Assembly (NCBI RefSeq): GCF_022605165.1
Contig: NC_063078.1
Span: forward strand, 806,001 to 870,000
Source of the DNA: Purpureocillium takamizusanense
Taxonomy: Eukaryota; Ascomycota; Sordariomycetes; Hypocreales; Ophiocordycipitaceae
DNA length: 64,000 nt
Reading direction: 5' to 3'
Below are positions 46,351 through 56,647 of this stretch, in pieces. The number at the start of each line of letters is the position of its first letter. The stretch's first letter is position 1. The notes beneath the pieces are model-generated. The model worked only from the letters and a program-made list of their open reading frames with translations, had not been told where the DNA came from and made no database searches. The position numbers were made by a program, and so were the translations under genes.

Positions 46351-46379
46351 CACACACACACACACACACCACACACACA
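46351..46379. repeat. CA dinucleotide repeat abutting the kinase start codon
   Basis: A CA array with one interruption ends one base before the ATG at 46380, leaving A at -3 and G at +4, a favourable initiation context. Length variation here would change the immediate leader. Confidence 0.9.
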
Positions 46380-48985
46380 ATGGCCCTCTTTTCGCGGCGG
46401 CCACAACCAGCAGCCGTCCTGGGCGCCACGGCGCCGCGGCCAATACCGTCGTCGCACCCGAGCATTGGTGAGTGACCGACCCGCCACGTCGGCGCGCGAG
46501 GAGCCTCGGTCACATCCAGTCCAGTCGTTCCTTCCACGGATGATGGATGGAGCCGTTGTTCCTTGTGTGTCCCCCCTTCCTTGTTGGCCGGCAGGCGATG
46601 CTAGTCTGCCTACCTGCCTGCCCGCTGGCTTGCCCGGCCGCCTGTTCCCTCCCCCACCCCCCCTTACCGCCGCATCGGGCAATGACGTGACTGCGTTCGC
46701 CTGCGGCTTAACTCGCAGAAGCAGGCTGACATATTTTTTCTTGGGGCGCACTAGAAGCCGCACCGAGGACGAATGGGAGCCTCGCCACCACGGCACCGGC
46801 GTCAGCGAACACGGCGCCAGGCACTGCGACCGACGGCGGCTTGGCGGCAGTCCCGGACCCGAGCGAACCCCCCCATTCTTATTATTCAAGCAGCTTCTCC
46901 TCTTCACCTCGACAGTTTCCCTCTGACTTTACCGACCCCATCCTCGAGGAAGGAGACGTGGAATCTGGCAGCGATTGTGTACTCGAGCCCGTCACGCCCG
47001 TCAGCGGCGGTCGCTACTCTCAAGACTTCACCACGCTGCACCACGACGACCACGCCAACCCCCTGCAGCGCGCGCAAACCGCCCAGCCTACCGTCGCCGC
47101 CGCACCCAAGCGCGTCCCTGTCCTAGCCACGCAGACATCGGCGCCTCCTTTGACCCCGAGAAGCGCGCCTCAGCAGTCTGCTCTGTCATCTCGGCCTTCT
47201 TATCCGGCGCCGCCGTCTCAGACGCCCGTCACTGGGCGTGCCACCGCCCCCCGCGGTTCTACGAGCAGGATACGACGCACAGTCTCGAATTTGTTTCGCC
47301 GCACCAACAGCTCACGCGACCAAGAGCACGATTTCGCTGTCCCCGCCGACAATCCGTTGTTCTCCGCGACCGATACTCCGCATTCGAGCGGTGACAATTT
47401 CGCACGGAGCGGACCGCCGCCCACCAGCAACGGCCGCGTTCCGGCCAAGCATTCCTCCAACACCACCTCCTCTAACTCTCCGCCCTCCCCTGGCTCGCCC
47501 CTCATGATGGCCCCAACGCACCGATCGGCCGTCGCCCCCGCGAGCCCGCTGCCAGACGCCGACGACTTCAAGAAGAAGGGCCGGGCTGCCACGGGCCTGT
47601 CCTTCCGGGGACGGGCCGTCAACTTCGTCGGCGCAACCATGAGCAGGGGGCGACCCTCCAAGGGGACACGCCGGGCCGCAAGCTTTGACTCGGACAACCG
47701 CGGTTTCCCCTCGACTCAGCAGGACACGGACGATTCAGATGACAAGACCTACCCTCCGGAGCGACTGCCCTGGCCGCTCCCCCCCGACGCGGGCACTGGT
47801 GCCAAGGCTCGCCGGATGAGCTTGAGCCTGCCAGATGATTTTACCGTCGACATTGCTGAGCTGCAGTCCGAATTTGAGTACCACCACAAGATTCTCGGCC
47901 GTCATAGGAAGCATCTGGGCAAGGGAGCCGCGTCAAAGGTCACTCTGATGGTCCGCAAGGGCTATCCCGGCGAGCTCTACGCGGTCAAGGAGTTCAGGGG
48001 CAAATCTCACCGTGAGACCCAAGAGGAGTACGAGAAGAAGATCAAGTCCGAATTCAGCATTGGCAAGAGCCTCCACCACCCCAACATCGTGGAGACGATT
48101 CGCCTTTGCACCGACCACCACCGGTGGAATCATGTCATGGAGTATTGCTCCGAGGGTGACTTGTTCGGCCTCGTCCAGAAGGGCTGGTTCAAGGGCGATG
48201 ACAAGAAGAAGGACAGGCTCTGTCTGTTCAAACAGCTCATCCAGGGCGTCAGCTATCTCCACGCCAACGGCATCGCCCACCGGGACATCAAGCTCGAGAA
48301 CCTTCTCCTGACCAAGGACAGCAAGCTCAAGATCACGGACTTCGGCGTCTCCGAAGTCTTCTCGGGGACTCACCCTGGCCTCCGCGAGTCTGGCGGGCAG
48401 TGCGGACGAAACATGAGCGATGTGCGGCTGTGTTCGCCGGGCATCTGCGGCAGCGAACCGTACATTGCGCCCGAGGTCTTGGAGAAGAGGAACAAGTACG
48501 ACCCTCGTGCACTGGACGTCTGGAGCTCAGCCATTGTCATGATCTACCTGACCTTTGGCGGTGCCATCTGGTCGCGCGCTGAGCGTGGCAACGCACATTA
48601 CGACAAGCTCGTCCGCGGCTGGGAGAGATGGTACGAGAAGCATCCAGAGATTGGCGCGACCATATCGGAAACAGACTACCCAGCATGCTTGGCCCTGGAC
48701 GTCGGCGTTAACCCCCCGGCCCTCCGTCGACTGATGCTGCAAATGCTCAATCCTGACCCGTCCAAGCGCATCGCGATCGAGGATGTCCTCAACAACCGGT
48801 GGATGAAGAATGTCGAGTGCTGCCAAATCGAGTCGTACGACGACCCCGCGCAGACGATCGATGCCACTAAAAAGGACTGCTGCAACAAGAACGGGACGAA
48901 GAAGATCTTCTGCCACAGTCATCTGCCGCCGAAGACGGCCAACTCCCATTCACTGGGCAAGATGCCAGGGACCCCTGGCTACTAG
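46380..48985 (+). CDS. SAT4: HAL4/SAT4-type serine/threonine protein kinase
   Basis: Member of the fungal NPR/HAL5 kinase family, whose yeast relatives stabilise plasma-membrane transporters and support potassium and sodium homeostasis. Exons 46380-46467 and 46755-48985; the 287-bp intron has donor GTGAGT, a CTGAC branch and acceptor CTAG. Product 772 aa. The first 400 residues are Ser/Pro-rich and probably disordered, with basic stretches (SRIRRTVSNLFRRT). The kinase domain, about 412-745, shows GKGAASKV (Gly418), YAVKEF (Lys441), HRDIKLEN (Asp540), TDFGVSEVF (Asp558) and the family-type GICGSEPYIAPEV in the activation segment. A Cys/His-containing tail follows (DCCNKNGTKKIFCHSH). All catalytic residues are present. 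The choice of HAL4/SAT4 over another paralogue is less sure than the family, and the first exon is inferred from frame and splice consensus. Confidence 0.92.
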
Positions 48986-50180
48986 ACGGATCGGACACGG
49001 CACGCCAGCGCGAATGCTCCGTGTCTGTCTTCACGAAGCCTGCGTTTCTTTGAAGCGGCAGGGGCTGGCTAGCCATACTTGGAACCTGCCTCGCTTTGAC
49101 TGCCCTGCGGTGCTCATTTTCTCTTTTTGTCATTGGGTCTTTGCTACCAGCAGATCCTTTGTGTTTGCTTGGGATTACACATTAGGCCGGGTCATTCTAC
49201 GACTATGGCGGCGTTTTCGGTTTGGACGGCGGCCCTAGCTGGAGCGGGGCCGGGAAATCGGCGTTCTCGGTATTGATTCCCTCGATGGATGGTGGGGATA
49301 CTGTCAGGTGGGGGAAGGCTTGTGGCGGATCACGACATCCGTTGCAGCTCCCTTGTCGCGCCCCCACACATGCGTACATATGGTCCAGCATAGCTGGATT
49401 GCAAGGCCATGCTATTTTCTCCTTTGGGTTGTTTGGGATCAGCATAATTCTCCCGGGAGGCATTGCGTGGCGCGCGGCGCGGCCTGGCAGTGTAAATGTC
49501 CCGGAAAGCCTGGCCAGGGGAGCTGGGTGCATGGGGGGTCGGTGTGGTCTTGATTTCGTCACACAGGGCCGGCGAAGACGGAGATGCTCGGGGAAGTGCT
49601 CCACGGGTGTCAAGGTATTTGTCGATTCTGGATCATGGCATGCGGGTGGTGCGTGGACTGCGGAGCGTGTGGCAGGGCTAGACTTGCAGGGAGCAGCTCC
49701 TCAAGAGTATTGTCTAGCACGGCATACAATAGACCTAGGTGGACGACGACGGACGTGCAGTTTTGTCTGTCCAACCGCGAATAATTACACGCTTTACATG
49801 TATCTGTCTCGCTCAAAGTAGTACTGTGCTGTAACTTGGTATATGTCTTTTGCGGGAATCATGGCGAGGGGTCGTCGTTGCTCTCCAACGCCAGCAGCCT
49901 AGCTAGGTCTACGACGCGTGACGTTGTTGGACGCAGGCGTTGGACCGCCAGCATGTAGTGTTTTCAGATGAGCCGGCCATTTGTAAAAGCTCGATGCGAC
50001 GGGTAGTGGTGGTGGTCCATGGTAGTAGTGGTGGAGGTGAAGCTGGTTGGTGGTGGCTGGCTGGTGGTGCGCCCGCTCTCTCGTCATTTGACCGACACGT
50101 CGGGATGCCGCGACAGCCGGATCTGCATTTCAACGGGCACATGTCGCGGAGGATAACGGAACCTTGTCTACTTGCTTACT

Positions 50181-50215
50181 CTGTCTGTCTGTCTGTCTGT
50201 CTGCCTGCCTGTCTG
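50181..50215. repeat. CTGT/CTGC tetranucleotide repeat
   Basis: Eight or nine CTGT-type units. Confidence 0.95.
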
Positions 50216-50307
50216 CCCCTTTCTGGCTGGGCCTTTGGGGTTTTTTTCTTTCTCGCTGGGTGATTGACGGCCGAGTAGTGTTAGTATTCCAAGTGGTTGC
50301 TGCGCGC

Positions 50308-50359
50308 ACGTACGTACGTACGTACGTACTATGATGTAGCATGTATGTATGTATGTATG
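50308..50359. repeat. ACGT and ATGT tetranucleotide repeats
   Basis: (ACGT)5 at 50308-50327, a self-complementary run, then (ATGT)4 at 50341-50359. Confidence 0.95.
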
Positions 50360-50594
50360 CGCGTGTTTATGTCTGTACATGAGTTGTACATGTGCGGCTC
50401 CGCGCGGAGAGAGTGAGCGAGCCATCAACAGAGAGGATGCGGTGCATGGTACTGCAGAGCAGGGCCGGAGGAGAAGAACCCCCGCTCCCGGGAGGAAGAA
50501 GGGCGGGGCGGGGGGGGTTGCAACTCGTAAGCAGGCCAAAGAGCGGTGTCGAGGGTGGTTGGTGGTTTGACGACGAGGCGGACGTCGGGCTGAA

Positions 50595-50692
50595 TGGTGG
50601 TGGTGGTGGTGGTGGTGGTGGTGGGTGATCATCTTTGACCAGGCCAGGGCGAGAGAGAGGGGGCGGAGAGAGAGAGAGAGAGAGAAAGAAGA
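50595..50692. repeat. GGT then GA repeats
   Basis: About ten GGT units (50595-50624) followed closely by interrupted GA repeats (50651-50692). Confidence 0.95.
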
Positions 50693-51512
50693 AGCCCCCC
50701 TGCGCGGCTCTGCTCATCCTCCATCTCCCGCCGTCAGAACTATATGTGTTTACCTTTGGCAGTTAGGGCGCCGCCGCTTGGTGGCGCGGCTCCGTCGAAT
50801 GTCGGCATCTTTAGCGGCGTTCCGATGAGAAGACGACGACGACACACACAGCCCTGTCGACAACGTACACAGATGGTGGTTTGCGATAGGGGTCAAGCAC
50901 CTTTCTTGGCTGAAAGGAGCAACCGTGAGCGGGCAGCAAGCAGCATGCCCCCGTCCTGTTGCGAGACGCAGCGTCGTAATCCGCATCATCCATCGTCTTA
51001 CAGCGGCGGTTCTTTTGCGCTCTGCTCTCTCTCTCTCATTTCATTTTCTCCCCCTCAGTTCGTTCCTCCGCCGCTCGTCATCAAGTACGTAGTATTGGGG
51101 GTCATTCCAGCCCCGAACCCAGCTTATACCTACGGAGGAGTACTACTACCAACTTACTAACCTAACGTTGGTACTTACATGCGACAGTGAGGGAAAAAAA
51201 CAACAACGCCGTGCTGACCTGACCTACGCAATAATAGTACCTAGGTAGTGTAGTAACGTTGGTGGTCCCTTCATATGTACTACAAGGACGGGTTCCCCCG
51301 TGGTCGGAATAACCTTGCGCGAGTGTGTCACCGTACTCCCCCTTCCCCGTGTCTCGGGGTTACACTCGCCGGGCGCACGCGAGGGGGAAGGCGACCAAAT
51401 GAAGGAAGGAAAGGAAGAAACAGAGAAAGAAAAGAAAAAAACAACAACAACAAAATAACGCGGCATTTTCGACGTGCAGCAAGCATGCAGGCAGGCCCTG
51501 CTGCTTGCCGTG

Positions 51513-51594
51513 CATACATACATACATGCATGCGGCAAAGTAATACATGGGTTTCGGTTAGGATGCTGCTGTTGTGTATGTATGTATGTATGTA
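51513..51594. repeat. CATA and GTAT repeats in inverted relation
   Basis: CATACATACATACATG near 51513-51528 and GTATGTATGTATGTATG near 51576-51592 are reverse complements of one another, about 50 bp apart, so they could pair as a hairpin. Confidence 0.85.
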
Positions 51595-53136
51595 CGTGTG
51601 TGTACGTACGTGCAGAGTGGCTCGCTCCCCTGTCCATTTCTCCCCGTATGCAATGCATGCCCGCCGCCGCCGCCGCTCCCGCAAAGCATCAAAGGCAAGG
51701 GCAAGGGCAAGCAGGGATGGAGGGAGCAGCCGGTGACGGAGCGACAAGCATGTAACTTGGTATGTGCGCATCTAATGAGTTAGTAGTGTGCTGTGCTGTA
51801 CATACATACAACAGCCGCAGCTTAGCTGTTCCCCCCCCCCTGCTGATCTGCCGACTGCTGATGATATGATGATGACGGTGGTGATGAATGATGGAGGATG
51901 GGGCTGGCGCCGTGCTTGCCGGAACTTTGTCGTCCGTTTTACGCCAGCGGATGGACGAAGAAAGGAAATCCCGAGAGATATTTCCCTTTGCCGGCCAACC
52001 GACACTCACACACACACAGTCGTCCGGTTAAGTCGGCAGCGTCACGCAGCCCACCGGCGCGCCAGGGCCCTCATGTGGCCCTTCCCTTCAATCCTCCCCC
52101 CCCCGGTCTTCGGGCCATGCCGCCAGGGATCACGGCTGTTGCATCAATCCCATGCCCTTGCCAAACCAACAAGACGCCCGCTCGCCGCCATTCCCGCGCC
52201 AACCCCCCCCCCACCGTGGAGCGAGCGTGCCCGTTGCCGTACGTACATCCCTCCATTTCGACTGACATGACCGTCCACCACCCACCTAGTAAATCGTGTG
52301 TGTGTCGTCGAGCGATTAAGCATGATGATGGCCACAAGCAAAGCGTGCCCACGGACAACAATCTGTATGCAGTAAAAAGAAGGGAAGAGGGGCAGACGAC
52401 GTATGTATGCGATGTAGTACACAAAGGGAAACCGAAAAGACAGTCGTCCTCGCCCCCCCCGCCGCCGACACAAAGTTTTTCTTTCGGTCTCTGTTCGGAA
52501 ACCGGGGCTTCGTCGGAGAAAGAAAAAGAGAAAGAGAGGCTTTTCTTACTTCGTACATACTGCAAGTGCAGTAAGTACCATGCTCACGCGACAGTGCTAC
52601 AGCCGCCCGCATCCGGCTGTTGGGAGCCTTCTCCGACAGGGGACAGGCAGCAGGGGGAGGAGGGAGTCGGACCCACGGCCCTGGCGAGACGAGACGAGGC
52701 GTCCGCGCCCGAGACATTTGATCCATGGATGCCATGTTCTCTTTCTTGCTTTGCATGTTGTTGTTGTTGTTGTTGCACCTTTTTGCAGGGGGGAGGGGGT
52801 TTGTCGCCGTTACGTATCTACAAGTACCGTGTTGTACTTGGGAAAAGAGCCTCAAAGGCTCCCATCCCCCTTCCTCAGCTTGGAAAAGCAGGGGCACGCC
52901 GCCCTCTTCCATCCATCCAAACAGAGAAAGAGAGGTACTAGATCGGATGAAGCGTGCCGTGGAGATGCCGAGCCCGGCAGGGCAGGGCGCCACCGAACAT
53001 CCATCAACGATGTCCAACTGGGATGAGAGCTGGGGGACCTGGTGACGTCGTTGGGGGCCCTCGCCGTCGCAAAAAAACAACACCCTACACATCCAGCCGG
53101 AAAGCAACCTGTCGTATGCATGTGGGAAGGACGGGA

Positions 53137-53270
53137 ATGATGATGATGATGACGACGGACGGACGGACGGACGGGGCCCCTAGTTTGAGGCTTGAGGAGG
53201 GGAGGTTTTGTAGATGGTACTTGGCTTGGACGGAGCTCGTACTGTGTGCTGCTGCTGCTGCTGCTGCTGC
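53137..53270. repeat. GAT/GGAC and CTG repeats
   Basis: GAT units then GGAC units at 53137-53174, and eight TGC units at 53247-53270. Confidence 0.95.
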
Positions 53271-53726
53271 ATGTATGGATGGACTAGGTCTTTCCGGTTT
53301 GCAGACAATCGCTCACGCGACATACCAAAGGCAGCGGCGCGGAGGAAGGGGGGAACCGACCCGAAGAGGAAGAAAGCAGATTGTCATCATGTGAGTGAGG
53401 GAGGGGCTGAAAAGGGCAGCTAGGTGTCTATGAGAAATACAGTTCTTTCTCTCTTCCCTCGGCCGCACGTGGGAACTCTCGGAAGAGCTTCTTTCTCGGA
53501 AAACGGAAGGGGCGGGAGGGACGGACAAACTGTGGAACGCATTACACGGCGAAGAATACCAAGGGTACGCCCGTCCCAACGCCATGACTATGAATGACTA
53601 TTGATTGGCAACACGCTCCTTGCCAGATGCAGTTGATGAGGCCCTGGGCTGTTTCGACATGTTAAGTCTGGGTGGGTGTGCCTTTGCCTCTTCTCCAAAA
53701 GACCACGCACACCGGGCCATAGAGTC

Positions 53727-53809
53727 GCTCGCTCGCTCACGTCAACTCACTCACTCTCTCACTCAAATCCACTCACTCACTCACTCACTCAACTCCAACT
53801 CACTCACAC
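53727..53809. repeat. CACT/CTCA tetranucleotide repeat beside ISN1
   Basis: Imperfect CTCA/CACT array about 100 bp beyond the ISN1 stop, probably in its 3' untranslated region or just past it. Confidence 0.95.
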
Positions 53810-53907
53810 CATCCTCACCCAGTTACCCGTCGCCGCACCAATAAACCCACTCCCTCCAGTCATGCCCATCACACCCGCCACCCCCTCCGAGCCCGTGCTT
53901 TGACGCC

Positions 53908-55658
53908 TCACGACAGCTTCTTCTGCATCAGGTCCGCCAGCTCGTCCAGCAGCTCCACCGTCTCGGCCGGGCTGGCGATCCACGCCGTCGTGCCCACGCT
54001 CCGCGCCTTGAAGTCGTTGGACCCAGCGCTGAGGAACTGGTCGCCGACGTGCAGCGTGTTCTCCCCGCGGATCACGCCGCCCCCGCGCCCGAACCACTGC
54101 TGGCACACCGTCACGCCCCAACTCTTGTCCCCGATGTCGACGAAGACGTCGCGCCCGCCGTTGAAGGCGCAGAACGGCACCCCGCGACGCCCCGTCCCCG
54201 CCGTCCCCGCCACCTGCAGCGACGACCCCAGGCTCGACAGCTCCAGGATGCGCTGCACCACCAGGACCGTCTCCTCGAGCGACTCGCGCGCGATGCGGAC
54301 GGACGGGTCCGTCGGGATGATGCCCACCGCCCTGTCCTTGCGCAACACCGTCGCCGGGAGGTTCATGGTCCGCACGCAGTCTCGCAGTGCCGACTCGGCC
54401 ACGTCCAACAGGGCCCTGATATCCGCCTCGGACCACGCCGCCATCTCGGGCGTCAGCCAGCGTTGCCGCGGCACCGGTGCCAGGCGGTATGGGGAGGATA
54501 AGTCGAACTCGAAGAGGTAGTTTGCCTCCCCGCCCATGATGACAATGCTGTGCTTCTGCGTATTGTCCAGATCCGGCGACTCGGCGATGGCGTCGAGCAA
54601 GCCGTGGAGGCGTTCGTAGTAGCGATCCGCGCCAGTGTATCCCGCCGCCGTAACGATGCCAATCTTGATGTTCTTGCGCAGCAGGTCTGGGTCCCTCGCC
54701 CCTGTCAGTATGTTGCTCCCTCCCTTTCAGCACACATCGTCATGTTCGGTCAAGACCTACCCAGTAATCTCGGAATGATCGGGCTTGACGGCTCCAGGCT
54801 CTCGCCATCGTCGTATAGTGTCACGTCACCGTCAAAGGTGGCCAGCTGGAGCGCTCCACCTGTAACAGCCATGGTCTGCGCCGAGTTCAGAACCAGCCGC
54901 ACGTCGTTGAACGACGGAGCAACGTAGCGTCGAGACGAGATGTATCGCTTGCGGTCCTGGTACTTGAATGCCGCTTCCAGGGGTAGCCGCGTGAAGAAGG
55001 GGCCCACCGTGGGCACCAGCATCCCGAGTTTGGAGGGCACGGTCGGGAGCAGGTTCGCTGCGCCGTCTTGCACCTGGAGCTGGTTCTGCTTTTGACGCGC
55101 AACTACTGCTGTCAGTGCGACGGGTTTGTACCGAGGAGACATTGTCAAGTGCCTCCCAGAGAGCGTGACGATTCAGGGAACGTACTATGATCATCGATCA
55201 TCATCTCGACGTCTCTCATGATTTCAGCGTACCGCCTGTGCGCCTCCTCGGCCATCTTGGCGATGTTTGTGTCATCGCCAATCACGCCTGTCGGCTGGGA
55301 GTATAGCACGAATGGTACGGCCAACAAGCCCTTCACCCACTCTACAATGACCGTCAAGGTTAGCCCTTTGGTCCTGCGATCAAGGGCAGGGTCGGATACA
55401 GCCACATCAGCATCCGCGAGCCGACAAGACGGCGACAATGTATCACATCTCAACGACCCTTCCTTCTTTCGGGAGATTGACGGCCATCAGAAGCGAGGCG
55501 TATGGGCTTGACGTACCGATGAACTGATCTCGTCGGTGAGTCTTGAGGGCATCTTCCCCGTCGTTAGCAAGCAGGCCGCCACGACCATGGGTGCAGCTGT
55601 GTTCGCCTAGGCCGTCCTATCAGGGCAACTCACATTCGACACGGTATCTCGTCGTCAT
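53908..55658 (-). CDS. ISN1: IMP-specific 5'-nucleotidase ISN1
   Basis: Cytosolic enzyme that dephosphorylates IMP to inosine, feeding purine breakdown and salvage. Exons 55658-55634, 55552-55517, 55341-55186, 55105-54761 and 54701-53908, product 451 aa, close to the yeast enzyme. The start MTTRYRVE joins YALKTHRRDQFI, then EWVKGLLAVPFVL, each across an intron with frame preserved. HAD-type catalytic motif TFDGDVTLYDDG has the nucleophile Asp164 and Asp166. Other family stretches are YVAPSFNDVRLVLNSAQ, KIGIVTAAGYTGADRYYERL, IMGGEANYLFEF and the late motif LHVGDQFLSAGSNDFKAR. Introns are 81, 175, 80 and 59 bp; the second and third donors are GTACGT. The exon-4 acceptor is ambiguous by one codon (AGCAG). 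The gene sits downstream of the importin gene on the same strand, about 1 kb away. Confidence 0.97.
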
Positions 55659-56647
55659 CTTGAAGACTTCTTGGGCTGTACAGCGCGTGTGCCAAGGTGA
55701 CTTCAGGAGACGTTGAGAGCAGCAACCACGTTTGGGCGTTAGTATTTGATGCTACGAGCGACTCGTCGCGGCACGTCGTTCTCCAAGGCTAATTAGCTAA
55801 TGCGCAAGGCTTCTGCGGGGGGTCGAGGAGGATCACCGGCAGGGGAGGTCAGATGAGGTAGGGTCAAGCGACAGCCGCGGCGCGTTTTCGAACCAAACTC
55901 CTGTCGCACGTCGGGGAGTCGACTGTCCAAGGTGAGTCGTCGCTGAGGCGGGGCAATTCGTCCAATGTTGGACAAAGCGGATGGACGGTGAGCGGGGAGG
56001 AGGGGGGGGGGGGGGCTGGCGGCCAGTGCCGGCACACGGAGTCTGCCGACTGGACTACTGGACGCTCTGGCGCAACCACCATCTCCCGCCCCATCGGGCA
56101 TTCAAACCGACCTCACGCCACATTGGGAATCCCATCCGCTATCGATCGATCCGCTCCAAACGAACTACTAATGCTGTCTGTCAATTGATCGTTTTGTCTT
56201 TTTTTTTCTCTTTGGTTGCAATGTCTAGACCTTCCGTCCGTCTCCTCCCGCTCTACAAAGCACCCGCATCCTCAAGACGGCAACCCACTCGCTTGAACTC
56301 TCTGCCTTGGTTGCATTCGCTCGCGGCTTCTTGCCCGTGACGGCCAACAGGCAACGCTTCCTACATATGACCGACCCTCCACATCTCGCCAAGCGACTGC
56401 GGCGGGTATCTTCGTCCTGACTGTCGTCAAGCGTGCCGCGCTGCGACCCTTGAAGCGGTAGAGCCCCCCGCTCGCTCAAAGATGACAGCTTGGCACCGCA
56501 ATGGCTTTCCCAACTGATCCAATCTTAATACTCCGACGCACGGCTCGTGCAAGACTCATGCACTACCTCCATCTTGCCACCACGGTAGAGTGTTTCCTCC
56601 TCAAAGGCTGGTCGGCGGCCTGGTCAACGCGTCCAGAATCGTTGCTT
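55659..56647. other. ISN1 promoter and importin 3' region
   Basis: This 989-bp spacer lies between the importin stop and the ISN1 start. It has a poly-G run near 56001-56016 and a T-rich stretch near 56195-56215. No gene is visible. Confidence 0.75.

Larger units (their letters stand above)
33966..46379. other. 12.4-kb region without a recognisable gene
   Basis: The stretch between the small hypothetical gene and the kinase, which diverge. No frame shows a known domain. It contains a lower-GC section at about 35.6-37.4 kb, a poly-A run of 15 near 37260-37274, one unusually long minus-strand frame at 37475-38581, (GGGC)n repeats at 40055-40081, and an inverted repeat with alternating GC tracts near 41392-41466. 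It also holds a GGTGC pentamer array near 43829-43852, a GTAC cluster at 44151-44552, and a pyrimidine-rich likely kinase leader from about 44.7 kb onward. I saw no tRNA, rRNA or transposase. Confidence 0.65.
48986..53907. other. 4.9-kb microsatellite-dense spacer between convergent kinase and ISN1
   Basis: No supported gene. At least ten simple-repeat tracts fall between 50.18 and 53.81 kb: CTGT, ACGT, ATGT, GGT, GA, CATA, GTAT, GTT, GAT/GGAC, CTG and CACT types. A 347-codon ATG frame (51898-52941, plus) passes through several of these and encodes runs of Pro, Cys and Lys/Glu, so I do not call it a gene. Confidence 0.75.

Noticed and set aside
50181..50359. CRISPR-like or telomeric repeats
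   Set aside because: Units are 4 bases with no spacers, and none is TTAGGG; they are plain microsatellites in a eukaryotic genome.
51898..52941. 347-codon ATG frame in the microsatellite-rich spacer
   Set aside because: The translation consists of runs of Pro, Cys, Lys/Glu from simple repeats and shows no domain. Length is explained by repeat composition, though transcript data could overturn this.
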